Source of the DNA: Nitrospirota bacterium
GTDB taxonomy: Bacteria; Nitrospirota; Thermodesulfovibrionia; Thermodesulfovibrionales; UBA6898
Assembly: GCA_012026685.1 (NCBI GenBank)
Contig: VEOY01000001.1
Coordinates: 1 to 38,668, forward strand
Length of the DNA stretch: 38,668 nucleotides
Direction: 5' to 3'
Under the pieces are notes generated by a model that saw only the letters and a list, made by a program, of their open reading frames with translations, was not told where the DNA came from and did no database searches. The position numbers were made by a program, and so were the translations under genes. This document shows, one piece after another, positions 6,738 to 14,701 of this stretch; the first letter of the stretch is position 1, and every line of letters begins with the position of its first letter.

Positions 6738-7799
6738 TTACTGTCCCTTCTTCGCACCTCCAAGGTATTGGAAGACCTGTATCCTCTTGTTGAACGTGTC
6801 GGTCACATATATCCTGTCCTTCTCGTCAATGAAGATCGTGGTCGGAAGCAGCAGGTTGCCGAGCTGCCGACCTGATGTAGCGGCAAACGTGAGGAGCTGG
6901 TTCGTTGCTTCGTCGAACACCTGAAAATTGCCGAAATCAATATCAAGGCCATACAGATGACCCTCTGAGTCTAGCGCCACTCCGATGATCTTCGAAAAGT
7001 TGCCGAAGCCCGACCCCACGCCCTGGCCGATCTTCTTCAGGAACTTCCCCTCAGGCGAGAAGACCTTTATGTAGCGGCCGAACATGTCGGACACATACAG
7101 CTTCCCGTCCTTTCCCACAGCAACCGACGAGGGGACATTGAAGCCGTCGTCCTCATCGGAACGGTCTCCCTTTCCGATGGTGAAGAGCAGTTTGCCGGAA
7201 TAGTCGAAGGCCTTGACCGAATGCAGTTTTGTGTCGCAGACATAGACCGTCTGGGTCCGTGTGTTGAGAGCAAGGGCAACAGGCCGCAGGAACGTGCCGG
7301 GGTTCTGCCCGATCCCGAACTTCAGGCTACCGTTTTCGACGTCATAGACAAGTACGCTCTTGCTGCCGAGGTCTGCGACGAAAAGATATCCCCGGTCATT
7401 GTCAATGGCAAGTCCCATGGGAATGGTCGCCCGCTTGACCGCGGTCTCTCCTATGGTCGTGAACTTCTTGTGCTCAAAGTCGAGCTTGAAGACCTTCAGC
7501 AATTGCGTGTCGGAGACAAAGATATTGCCCTTCCTGTCAGCAACGATGCCGTGCGGCCTCTGCAGGAAGGTCGGCCCCTCTTCCCCGATGACGCGGAGGA
7601 GGGTGTTTTCCTCTTCTACATCCTTGCTGCCCCAGTAGACGGCGACGAACTTTATCCTCGGCTCGTCAGGAGGGGCCGGCCAGACAAGCTTGTCGAGCTC
7701 TTCCTGCGCGGGCTTAAAAGGCTGAGGCGCAGTCGCGCAGCCTGCTACAAGGACCATAAAAAACATGAACACTATGGCGAAGGAAAAATATTTTCTCAC
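6738..7799 (-). CDS. NHL-repeat beta-propeller lipoprotein
   Basis: This 353-residue lipoprotein has the signal sequence VRKYFSFAIVFMFFMVLVAGC, whose lipobox LVAGC is canonical. The mature N terminus carries VWPAPPDEPRIKFV, the proline-rich motif common to all three NHL proteins here. Blades follow, with patterns such as RPHGIVADRKGNIFVSDT, VPSSVAVGKDGKLYVSDM and LPTTIFIDEKDRIYVTDT, six in total. A GTG at 7799 with GGAGGT 9 bases upstream gives the neat signal peptide and is preferred. An ATG at 7823 overlaps the stop of the upstream NHL gene (ATGA) and would add eight residues. It is the last gene of the 11-haem cytochrome/NHL/NHL unit. Membrane-anchored scaffolding or redox-partner binding is inferred; no enzyme motif is visible. 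Confidence 0.88.
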   Translation of the reverse strand: MRKYFSFAIVFMFFMVLVAGCATAPQPFKPAQEELDKLVWPAPPDEPRIKFVAVYWGSKDVEEENTLLRVIGEEGPTFLQRPHGIVADRKGNIFVSDTQLLKVFKLDFEHKKFTTIGETAVKRATIPMGLAIDNDRGYLFVADLGSKSVLVYDVENGSLKFGIGQNPGTFLRPVALALNTRTQTVYVCDTKLHSVKAFDYSGKLLFTIGKGDRSDEDDGFNVPSSVAVGKDGKLYVSDMFGRYIKVFSPEGKFLKKIGQGVGSGFGNFSKIIGVALDSEGHLYGLDIDFGNFQVFDEATNQLLTFAATSGRQLGNLLLPTTIFIDEKDRIYVTDTFNKRIQVFQYLGGAKKGQ

Positions 7800-7819
7800 G
7801 ATCGTCCAACCTCCGTAAT

Positions 7820-8872
7820 TCATTTCAGAATTTCAAAAACCTGCACTCTCCGGTTCAACTGATCAGCAACATAGATGCGACTGAACTGCCTGTCTATGCA
7901 GATCCCTGCAGGGAGAGAGAATTCTCCGGGTCCGGTCGTGCCGGACGCACCGATAAAGAGCAGCAGCCTTCCCATGGGATCGAATATCTGAAAATTGTTG
8001 AACGCAGCATCAGTGACATACACATTGCCCATGAAGTCCGTCGCGACGCCCTTGGGCCGGGAGAAGGTCCCGGGCTCTGCCCCGAGCCTGCCGAATTCCC
8101 TGATGAATACCCCTTCGCCGTTGAACACCTGCACCCGGAAGTTGGCGCTGTCCACAACGTAAAGGTTTCCCATGTTGTCCATGGCAATGCCCATGGGATA
8201 GTTGAACATGCCGGGCCCCGGACCTCTGCCGCCGAAACCAAAGAGGTGCTTGCCGGAGAGGGAAAAGACTTCCACCCGGTGGGTCCTGCTCGAGACAACA
8301 TATATGCGGCCCTTCGCATCGTCAATGACCATGCCCGAGGGGTTGTCCAGGACCTCCTTGCCGAACGACGTGATCAGCCTGTCGGTACTGCTAAAGACCA
8401 GGACAGCATCATGCCCGGTATCCGCGACATAGATGTTCTGCATGGCGTCAACCGCAACGCTCGAAGGCACACGAAGGGCCTGTTCCTTCTTCCCGATCAC
8501 GGTCACCTGCTTGAGAGCTTCATCAAAGATAAAGACCGCATGCTTCAGCGTGTCCGCCACATACACCCTGCCGGACCTGTCAGTTGCGACACCATACGGT
8601 TTCAGAAGGTCGTCGGACGGCCTGTCCCCCGCTATGATATCAAGAGAACCGGTCTTCCAGTAATCAGCCTCCCCGAAAAGACTTTTCACGTACCTGATGC
8701 GGGGCTGTTCAGGGGGCAGAGGCCAGACATAGCTTCCGACATCAGGCCTGGTCTCCTGCTCAGGAGCACACGCGAACAGCATTGGCAGGGCAACGGCTAA
8801 AAAAAAGATGCGCCCGAGCAGAGACGCGGGGAGGCGCGCCATGTTGCGGCTGCCTTTGCTCACAGCTCTCAT
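7820..8872 (-). CDS. NHL-repeat beta-propeller lipoprotein
   Basis: This 350-residue exported protein has a hydrophobic segment ending in LPMLFAC, a usable lipobox, followed by VWPLPPEQPRIRYVKSLFGE. This N-terminal motif is shared with the NHL proteins at 1504 and 6738. Six NHL blades are visible, for example KPYGVATDRSGRVYVADT, YPMGIAMDNMGNLYVVDS and LPAGICIDRQFSRIYVADQ. The ATG at 8872 lies 2 bases after the stop of the 11-haem cytochrome and is preferred; an upstream ATG inside that gene and an ATG at 8842 are alternatives. The pairing of a multihaem cytochrome with two lipid-anchored propellers suggests they form or assemble one complex at a membrane surface, but that is inference. Confidence 0.87.
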   Translation of the reverse strand: MRAVSKGSRNMARLPASLLGRIFFLAVALPMLFACAPEQETRPDVGSYVWPLPPEQPRIRYVKSLFGEADYWKTGSLDIIAGDRPSDDLLKPYGVATDRSGRVYVADTLKHAVFIFDEALKQVTVIGKKEQALRVPSSVAVDAMQNIYVADTGHDAVLVFSSTDRLITSFGKEVLDNPSGMVIDDAKGRIYVVSSRTHRVEVFSLSGKHLFGFGGRGPGPGMFNYPMGIAMDNMGNLYVVDSANFRVQVFNGEGVFIREFGRLGAEPGTFSRPKGVATDFMGNVYVTDAAFNNFQIFDPMGRLLLFIGASGTTGPGEFSLPAGICIDRQFSRIYVADQLNRRVQVFEILK

Positions 8873-8874
8873 GA

Positions 8875-9798
8875 TCAATATTTGTGGCAATATTGACACA
8901 AGCCCATGGTAGAAGCTGCCTTGTATCTGAAGAGCTTTCCCCAATCAGAGCTGTGGGGTTCATGACAACTGCCGCAGTAGAACTCACTGTCCTTTCGCAC
9001 CGGGTCCTTGACGACCTTTTTGCCCTTTTTGACCGACCCGAGATAATGCCCTCCGCGTGCAGAGAATCCGGTCACGGCATGCGGCGTTTTCATAACTTCA
9101 GCATGACATTCGAGGCAGACGCTGATCGGTCTTTTCAGAAGAAGTTTCTGCTCTTCCGAAGCATGGGGAGAATGACAGCCGGCGCACATGCCCCCCGCGA
9201 CCGGCGCATGGACGGTTTTTCTGGTGAACGGCCCCTTATCGTGACAGGTAAAACAAAGGTCAGGCATGGAGGCTTTCAGTAATTTTTCCTGCGCGGACGC
9301 ATGGGGGTCATGGCATGAAGTACACAGACCGATGCTGACAGGGGAATGGACGACGGCCCCGGAAAACTTAGCTTTATCATGACAGGTGAAACACAGGTCC
9401 GGCATCGGAGTGATCAGGAGCTTTTCATTGTCCGATGCATGGGGATTGTGACAGGAAAGACATCCCATCTGAAGCGCTGGATGAACGGTCTTTTTGCTGA
9501 AGACACCCTTGTCATGACACCCGTAGCATAACGCCGGCGGTTCCGAAGCAAGGCCTTTGGCAACCTTGTTCGTTTTCTTGTGGGGAATGTCCGCTGCATC
9601 TATCCCGGAATGACATGACGGGCATCCCATCTGTACGGCCGCATGACGGTTCTTTTTTGCTGACAGGTCGCTGTGGCAGGTATCGCAGTTCACCTGCTCA
9701 GCCCGGCACTCAACAGTATTTGAGGCGATAAACCAGGCAGGCATGACAAGAAGAACGAAGATCCAACTGTTCTGTAGGGCATGATATGAATGCTTCAT
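8875..9798 (-). CDS. 11-haem doubled-CXXCH cytochrome
   Basis: This 307-residue secreted cytochrome contains eleven CXXCH motifs: CDTCH, CPSCH, CYGCH, CLSCH, CFTCH, CTSCH, CFTCH, CAGCH, CLECH, CGSCH and CQYCH. The core is a tandem repeat of about 40 residues with the pattern LCFTCHDK, a His-containing VHxPV, then CxxCHxPHAS and KLL, typical of the Paired_CXXCH family. The signal segment is SWIFVLLVMPAWFIAS. The C-terminal part (SCHEPHSSDWGKLFRY) is clearly related to the end of the 15-haem protein at 20270. The ATG at 9798 is chosen because a consensus promoter at 9806-9835 places the transcript start at or next to this codon; ATGs at 9807 and 9822 lie within the promoter. It heads a three-gene unit with two NHL lipoproteins. 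Its role is long-range periplasmic or surface electron transfer. Confidence 0.92.
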   Translation of the reverse strand: MKHSYHALQNSWIFVLLVMPAWFIASNTVECRAEQVNCDTCHSDLSAKKNRHAAVQMGCPSCHSGIDAADIPHKKTNKVAKGLASEPPALCYGCHDKGVFSKKTVHPALQMGCLSCHNPHASDNEKLLITPMPDLCFTCHDKAKFSGAVVHSPVSIGLCTSCHDPHASAQEKLLKASMPDLCFTCHDKGPFTRKTVHAPVAGGMCAGCHSPHASEEQKLLLKRPISVCLECHAEVMKTPHAVTGFSARGGHYLGSVKKGKKVVKDPVRKDSEFYCGSCHEPHSSDWGKLFRYKAASTMGLCQYCHKY

Positions 9799-9805
9799 GC
9801 CTTGC

Positions 9806-9835
9806 ATTATAAAGAGTATCATTTTTTGATGTCAA
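9806..9835 (-). promoter_or_regulatory. Consensus sigma-70 promoter placed on the start codon of the 11-haem cytochrome
   Basis: On the minus strand TTGACA (9830-9835) and TATAAT (9806-9811) are separated by 18 bases. Both hexamers match the sigma-70 consensus exactly. The expected start of transcription, about 7 bases after the -10 box, falls at 9798-9800, which is the A of the ATG or just before it. The mRNA would be leaderless or nearly so. Confidence 0.75.
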
Positions 9836-9847
9836 ACTTTAACGTTA

Positions 9848-10807
9848 TCACTTTCCGTCGGGATCTTTGGCACAACGGAATCCCACAGTGTTCGAAAGCG
9901 TCTCGGGAGCAGACGCATACCGAGCACCGACCCTTAGTCCGGCAGGCAGGGAGACCCAGGACCCTCCACGAACAACCTTTTTCCTGCCCTTTTGAGGCCC
10001 CTGAGGATCTTCTGAAGAAGATGACCGGTAATATGTTTCGTCGTACCAGTCAGAACACCATTCAGCGACATTTCCTGCCATGTCGTAAATGCCGACGGTA
10101 TTCGGAGGGTAATTCCCCGCTTCCCTGAACGGGGGGGGCAGGGTATTGTCTGACCATCTCTTGCCGAATACAGGACCGCTTTCGAGCGGAGGCATGGTAT
10201 CGCCCCAGGGGAAGTCAGCATGCTCAAGGGTCCCCCGGGCAGCTTTTTCCCATTCCGCTTCTGTCGGCAGTCTTTTGCCCGTCCATCTGCAGTATGCGTC
10301 AGCCGCCTGCCATGACACACTGACGACCGGATATTTTTCGAATCCCCTGACCGGCAGATATCCGCCGCCCTTGAATATGATCTCGGATGGGTACCATGAA
10401 GACCGCTCTACCCGTTCGAGGTCGTCCCGCAGCACGATCCACTGCCAGCGCACGCTGTTTTTCCCCTCGGCCGGTCTGACCGCGTTCAGAAAGACGGCAA
10501 ACATCTCGTTCGTGACCTCATGGCGGTCTATGGAAAAAGAGCGAAGGGTAACCCTATGGCGAGGTTTTTCATTGTCAGGATATTCATCTCCTTTGCTGCC
10601 CATATCGTAGGCTCCGGCAGGGATGAGCACCATGTCAGACATGCCGGCGCCACCCGCCGGATCCTGCGCGGCCTGGGCCACCGGCATCATTGAACAGACA
10701 AAAAACAGCAACACTGAAAGGCCCAATCCACTGCTTTTCGTCGTCCTTGCCGGGCTGTCCTGCAACAACGCCGTCCGCCCATAAAGCTTGCTTTTAAAGG
10801 TGATCAT
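9848..10807 (-). CDS. Exported formylglycine-generating-enzyme-like (SUMF1-fold) protein lacking the catalytic cysteines
   Basis: This 319-residue protein has a basic N terminus, a signal segment (LSVLLFFVCSMMPVAQAA) and one complete FGE-sulfatase/SUMF1 domain from MVLIPAGAYDMGS (about residue 59) to TVGFRCAKD (about 307). Conserved blocks are NEKPRHRVTL, HEVTN, PVVSVSWQAADAYCRW, RLPTEAEWEKAARG, GNVAEWCSDW and VVRGGSW. True formylglycine-generating enzymes have a cysteine pair shortly after RGGS; here that stretch reads WVSLPAGLRVGARY with no cysteine. It is therefore probably not a sulfatase activator but a binding or structural version of the fold. The start at 10807 is chosen because longer forms would overlap the divergent gene at 10902. 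It lies just upstream of the cytochrome/NHL unit on the same strand, with 49 bases between them that contain the next promoter. Confidence 0.87.
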   Translation of the reverse strand: MITFKSKLYGRTALLQDSPARTTKSSGLGLSVLLFFVCSMMPVAQAAQDPAGGAGMSDMVLIPAGAYDMGSKGDEYPDNEKPRHRVTLRSFSIDRHEVTNEMFAVFLNAVRPAEGKNSVRWQWIVLRDDLERVERSSWYPSEIIFKGGGYLPVRGFEKYPVVSVSWQAADAYCRWTGKRLPTEAEWEKAARGTLEHADFPWGDTMPPLESGPVFGKRWSDNTLPPPFREAGNYPPNTVGIYDMAGNVAEWCSDWYDETYYRSSSSEDPQGPQKGRKKVVRGGSWVSLPAGLRVGARYASAPETLSNTVGFRCAKDPDGK

Positions 10808-10901
10808 CTTCTCCGGCAATCTGCAACCCTCACCAATTTTCACTATATTACCATACCAAGCATTTGATTTTTGAATATGACTCTTAATAAAATTAAAGAC
10901 A

Positions 10902-11891
10902 ATGAATAAGATATCCGCTTCCATCTTTGCATTGCTGCTTGTGCCGCTCATGGGATGTTCGCTCCTCGAAATGCGGCATGATCAGTCCGGAGATATGTCA
11001 TCCGCTACCCCCCTCGCCGGGAGGGAGGCCCTTTCGGTCCGGCACCTGAGGGACATTCAGCCCGGGCCCGGAGACACGGCAAAGACCGATGATGCGTACA
11101 TTATCGTGCATCCGTCGTATTATCTCTTTTTCCAGAAAAAGCCTTATGTCATTGAACCGTCGGATACGAAGAATATTACGCAGTCATTTGCTGAAATGGA
11201 TTTCCCTGCGGAAAATACCATGCTCAACCTCATGAAGTTCTATGAATCCCGTGAGATGGCCTTTCTTTCGTCAGCGCGGAACGACCAAAAACTGGTCATC
11301 CTGGTCATTCCGGGAAAATACGAGCGATCCCGCTCTTATCTCTACAAACCGGACGATGAGAATGATGCTGATGAATATGCCCGTTATATCAACGAGGCAA
11401 CATTCGGCGCAGATACCGTCCTCTATCTTGAGTCTCAAGATACGAACAGCGGCAAGATCGCCAGGAAGGACATGGCGACCCTGATCCAGTATCTTAAGCA
11501 AAAAAACGTGCAGAACATATTTATCGGCGGAGGGTATGTGGGCAGATGTCAGGAAGAGTTTTACCGATCCCTGTCAAAAGAATGGCCGGAGAGCAGTATT
11601 GCGCTGATGCCCGAACTCTCGGCTTTTTCTCCGAATGACCTTACCGACGCAACGGCCAAGATGCTTCTCATGCCGGATATGAAACTTAACGTGACAGCGG
11701 CCAATTATTTTATCAGGAACGGCGGGATAAAGAAGCTCAGCATCAAGCCGAACCTTAAGACAGCTTCGGACATCAAGGTATCACTCGTCGCGGAAAAAAC
11801 CGACCCCGCAGCCGATAATTCGCATAAGTCAGCAATGGAAAATACCGGGAAGCTTAATGACCCCGCCGTTGAAAACAACGAAACGCCTTAG
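10902..11891 (+). CDS. Unrecognised lipoprotein
   Basis: This 329-residue protein has a short signal sequence ending in a lipobox (MNKISASIFALLLVPLMGC). I do not recognise the mature domain. It looks like an alpha/beta fold, with predicted strands such as DAYIIVHPSYYLFF, KLVILVIPG and VQNIFIGGGYVGRCQEEFY; the last resembles a glycine-rich ligand loop. The C-terminal 35 or so residues are polar, low in complexity and probably disordered. It is one of only two plus-strand genes, is divergent from the SUMF1-like gene (the two start codons are 94 bases apart), and is followed after 47 bases by the membrane protein at 11939, so those two are probably co-transcribed. No strong ribosome site precedes the ATG. 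The function is unknown. Confidence 0.75.
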   Translation: MNKISASIFALLLVPLMGCSLLEMRHDQSGDMSSATPLAGREALSVRHLRDIQPGPGDTAKTDDAYIIVHPSYYLFFQKKPYVIEPSDTKNITQSFAEMDFPAENTMLNLMKFYESREMAFLSSARNDQKLVILVIPGKYERSRSYLYKPDDENDADEYARYINEATFGADTVLYLESQDTNSGKIARKDMATLIQYLKQKNVQNIFIGGGYVGRCQEEFYRSLSKEWPESSIALMPELSAFSPNDLTDATAKMLLMPDMKLNVTAANYFIRNGGIKKLSIKPNLKTASDIKVSLVAEKTDPAADNSHKSAMENTGKLNDPAVENNETP

Positions 11892-11938
11892 GTCATGACT
11901 GAGCAAGATCCCTATTTCCGACACTGGCCGCCGGGCAA

Positions 11939-13717
11939 ATGATCATGAACATATCCTTATTGAAAAAAAGCATTATCGTTCTGCTGTTCGTATGTGCCGT
12001 CTGTTTCACTCTTCTGGCTCCGATCCGCGACAATGATCTCTTCTGGCATCTCGCAACGGGAAAATGGATCGCTGAACATAAGATGCTGCCTGAGACAGAC
12101 CCGTTCTCGTACACAACGTCACTTAAGGCCCAGGAAGATTTTTTCAGGGCAAAGATGATCCTCACGCAGTACTGGCTTGCCAATCTTGTTCAGTACGGCA
12201 TATTTTCCTTCTCCGGTTTTTATGGCATCGTCGCGCTCAGGGTCCTGATCGCTCTGCTGACCCTGCTCACCGTGCTCGTCCACGTGAGGAGAAAGGGTAT
12301 CCCTGCATTGACAGGGCTTCTTTTATTGCTTCCTCTCGCCTTTGTCCTCGGCAATTACAAAGGGGACCGCCCCAACCAGATGTCATTTCTGTTCTTCGCG
12401 CTCTTTTTATTTCTCTGCGACACGTTAAAAAAAGGGGGGAAAAAAGGATATCTGCTGCCGGCAGTATATATTCTGTGGGCCAATGTACATGGCGGTTTTA
12501 TTCTCGGCGGAGTCATTGCGATACTTTTCATTGTGTCTGAAATGCTCAGGACTACGTTCGATAAAGAGCATCTTCTTGACAGGAAACTGGTCTTCGTCAT
12601 GGCACTGACGTTTATCGCAGGATTCCTGAACCCGAACGGTTACAATGCGGTTTACAGCATGTTCTTCGAGGTATCCAAACTTCATGCGGCCAGCATCGGA
12701 GAACACAAAACCGCATTTTATTTCACTCATGTAGGCACCTATTTTTATGTCTGGACCTTGGGATTGTCTCTCCTCCTGCTCATCATGTATCTGGCATCCC
12801 GGATATTCCCCGGATATTCTTTCAGAAGAGATCGTATCCCCGCTCTCTTTGATGAATTCCTGATCCTGGTGGCTCTGGCTGCATTGTCCGTTTCTGCCAT
12901 TCGTTATATACCATTCCTGGTTATTGCTCTCCTACCCATGGCCGCTCCTCTTTTTTCCGGAAAATTCCAGGAGTATGTTGAGAGACTGTCAAAATATTTC
13001 ATTCCGGAGATCATCCTTGCCGCAGCCTCGGTATGGATGATCGCGGTCTCATACAATGTCACCATTTTCAAGAACAAGCCGGTCAGCTCCTATTATCCTG
13101 ACGACGCGGTACAGTTCATAAAACAGAGAGACATCAAGGGCCATTTCTTCAACTATTATGACTGGGGAGGATATTTGATCTGGGAGTTCTACCCGGAGAA
13201 GTTCGTATTCATCGATGGACGTGCTCTCAGCCTGAAGACGGCCCTGGCAGCCGAAGCTGTCACATTAAATGCTGTCGAAAAGGTCATGGACAAGCCTCTG
13301 TACAAGGCCATACTCGATTCCTATTCCGTGCGGCATATCCTCATTCCGGCGGTCAACTACCTTGGGGATATCAATTACATCCTGAAGCCCCTTGTCGATG
13401 ACCCCGAATGGCATCTTATCTTTGTCGGAAGGAACTCCCTTATTCTTACGCGCGACCGGATAGAACCATCGTACCCCAAGTCTCTCTGCTACGCGTTGGC
13501 GATCGCCAACGCCCGGCAGGTTGCCGCATTTTCTCCGAACAACCCCCTGCCGTACCTGACCTTTGCCAAGGCAAATGTGTACCTGGGCGGATCAGCGAAT
13601 GCCATCAAGGGACTTGAGGAAGCCTTGCAACTGAGGCCTGGGCTGCGGGGCGGGTCTGTTGAAAAAGCGCTGAATCTTCTGAAGGCAGGAAAAGAGATCC
13701 CTGTTAATATGCACTGA
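11939..13717 (+). CDS. Polytopic membrane protein, GT-C glycosyltransferase-like
   Basis: This 592-residue protein has about 9-11 hydrophobic segments over residues 8-375, followed by a soluble C-terminal domain of about 210 residues. After the first membrane segment, the acidic motif PIRDNDLFWHLATGKWI resembles the DxD-like first loop of GT-C enzymes that use polyprenyl-phosphate sugars. The C-terminal domain includes YYDWGGYLIWEFYPEKFVF and ends in a TPR-like stretch (NPLPYLTFAKANVYLGG). Typical relatives are annotated as hypothetical or GT39-like membrane proteins. The start is either the ATG at 11939 or the one at 11945. It follows the lipoprotein at 10902 on the same strand and converges with the GT2 gene at 13757. 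A sugar-transfer role fits the neighbouring polyprenyl-phosphate glycosyltransferase but is not proven. Confidence 0.75.
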   Translation: MIMNISLLKKSIIVLLFVCAVCFTLLAPIRDNDLFWHLATGKWIAEHKMLPETDPFSYTTSLKAQEDFFRAKMILTQYWLANLVQYGIFSFSGFYGIVALRVLIALLTLLTVLVHVRRKGIPALTGLLLLLPLAFVLGNYKGDRPNQMSFLFFALFLFLCDTLKKGGKKGYLLPAVYILWANVHGGFILGGVIAILFIVSEMLRTTFDKEHLLDRKLVFVMALTFIAGFLNPNGYNAVYSMFFEVSKLHAASIGEHKTAFYFTHVGTYFYVWTLGLSLLLLIMYLASRIFPGYSFRRDRIPALFDEFLILVALAALSVSAIRYIPFLVIALLPMAAPLFSGKFQEYVERLSKYFIPEIILAAASVWMIAVSYNVTIFKNKPVSSYYPDDAVQFIKQRDIKGHFFNYYDWGGYLIWEFYPEKFVFIDGRALSLKTALAAEAVTLNAVEKVMDKPLYKAILDSYSVRHILIPAVNYLGDINYILKPLVDDPEWHLIFVGRNSLILTRDRIEPSYPKSLCYALAIANARQVAAFSPNNPLPYLTFAKANVYLGGSANAIKGLEEALQLRPGLRGGSVEKALNLLKAGKEIPVNMH

Positions 13718-13756
13718 CGCAGATAGCTGCGCAGGACTGATCATGGCAAGGGCCGG

Positions 13757-14683
13757 TCATTGATCTTCGAAGTTGATCTTCCCCTGAATAATGAACGTGG
13801 GCCGTTTTCTCGATTCATCAAAATTTCTCCACAGATATTCGCCCAGGACCCCCAGCATCAGCATCTGCACCCCTGACACAAGGAGCAGCACGACCATCAA
13901 CGATGCCCATCCTTCAACCGGCACATAAAAGATGATCCGGTTCAGGATGATAAAAAGAGCGTACAGGAATCCCGTCACCGCAAAAAGTATCCCGAGCAGA
14001 GAGATCATCCGTATCGGGAAATATGAGAACGAGACGAACGTGTCGACGAAAAGCTTTATCTTTTTCCCTAATGTCCATTTCGAGACGCCCCTTGCCCTGC
14101 TCCCCTTTTCATAGCGCACAACCGTCTGGCTGAACCCGCTCCAGAGGATAAGGCCGAAGATCGAGGTGTTCTTCTCTCCCATGCCGACGACGACGTCGAC
14201 GACTTTCCTGTCTATCAGAAATACATCGGTGCCTTCCTGAGGCATTGTCCGCAATGCAAACCGCCTGACCATCCTGTAGTAGATCCCCTGAAAGAACCTC
14301 GACGACGAATCCGCCCACGTCCGCACGCCGATAACAACCTCGTTCCCTTCCCGCCACTCTTCAATGAGCGTCCCTATCAGCTCGGGGGGGTCCTGAAGGT
14401 CGGCGGATATAAAGGCGCAGGCATCCCCCTTTGCGTAGGTAAGGCCTGCGAGACATGCAGCATGACTGCCGAAGTTGCGCGAAAATCTAATGACCCTGAC
14501 GCGGGGGTCCAGGACGGTCATTTGTTGAAGCGCTTCATATGTTCCGTCCGTCGAACCGTCATCAATAAAGATGAACTCAAAGGTGTCCCGGCCCGCACGG
14601 ACAGCGCCCGCCAGTCTTTCCAGGACAAGAGGAAGGTTCTCCTTTTCATTGAACACCGGGATAACAACAGAGATCAGCGCCAT
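13757..14683 (-). CDS. GT2 polyprenyl-phosphate glycosyltransferase (GtrB/DPM1/ArnC-like)
   Basis: This 308-residue membrane-anchored family 2 glycosyltransferase begins with SVVIPVFNEKENLPLVLERL, has the nucleotide-binding IFIDDGSTDGT and the metal-binding SADLQDPPEL (DxD-like), and ends with two transmembrane helices at about residues 225-250 and 265-290. Family members transfer a sugar from a nucleotide donor to undecaprenyl phosphate on the cytoplasmic face, making a lipid-linked donor for GT-C enzymes. The C-terminal sequence GVLGEYLWRNFDESRKRP is typical. It lies 18 bases after the acetyltransferase gene and is the last gene of the seven-gene sugar operon. The GT-C-like protein at 11939 is a natural downstream partner, although it is encoded on the other strand. 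Confidence 0.93.
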   Translation of the reverse strand: MALISVVIPVFNEKENLPLVLERLAGAVRAGRDTFEFIFIDDGSTDGTYEALQQMTVLDPRVRVIRFSRNFGSHAACLAGLTYAKGDACAFISADLQDPPELIGTLIEEWREGNEVVIGVRTWADSSSRFFQGIYYRMVRRFALRTMPQEGTDVFLIDRKVVDVVVGMGEKNTSIFGLILWSGFSQTVVRYEKGSRARGVSKWTLGKKIKLFVDTFVSFSYFPIRMISLLGILFAVTGFLYALFIILNRIIFYVPVEGWASLMVVLLLVSGVQMLMLGVLGEYLWRNFDESRKRPTFIIQGKINFEDQ

Positions 14684-14701
14684 CAGGATACCAATGCAAT
14701 G

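Noticed and set aside
9822-9822. ATG at 9822 as the start of the 11-haem cytochrome
   Set aside because: It falls between the -35 and -10 boxes of a consensus promoter and has no ribosome site.
10808-10901. Extended -10-like TGGTAATAT on the minus strand and TTGATT/TAATAA on the plus strand between the divergent genes
   Set aside because: A promoter must lie here for both genes, but neither candidate has good hexamers and spacing together, so no site is assigned.
13718-13731. Small hairpin CGCAG-ATAG-CTGCG between the convergent genes at 13717 and 13757
   Set aside because: The stem is only 5 bp and no T run follows on either strand, so it is not a convincing terminator.
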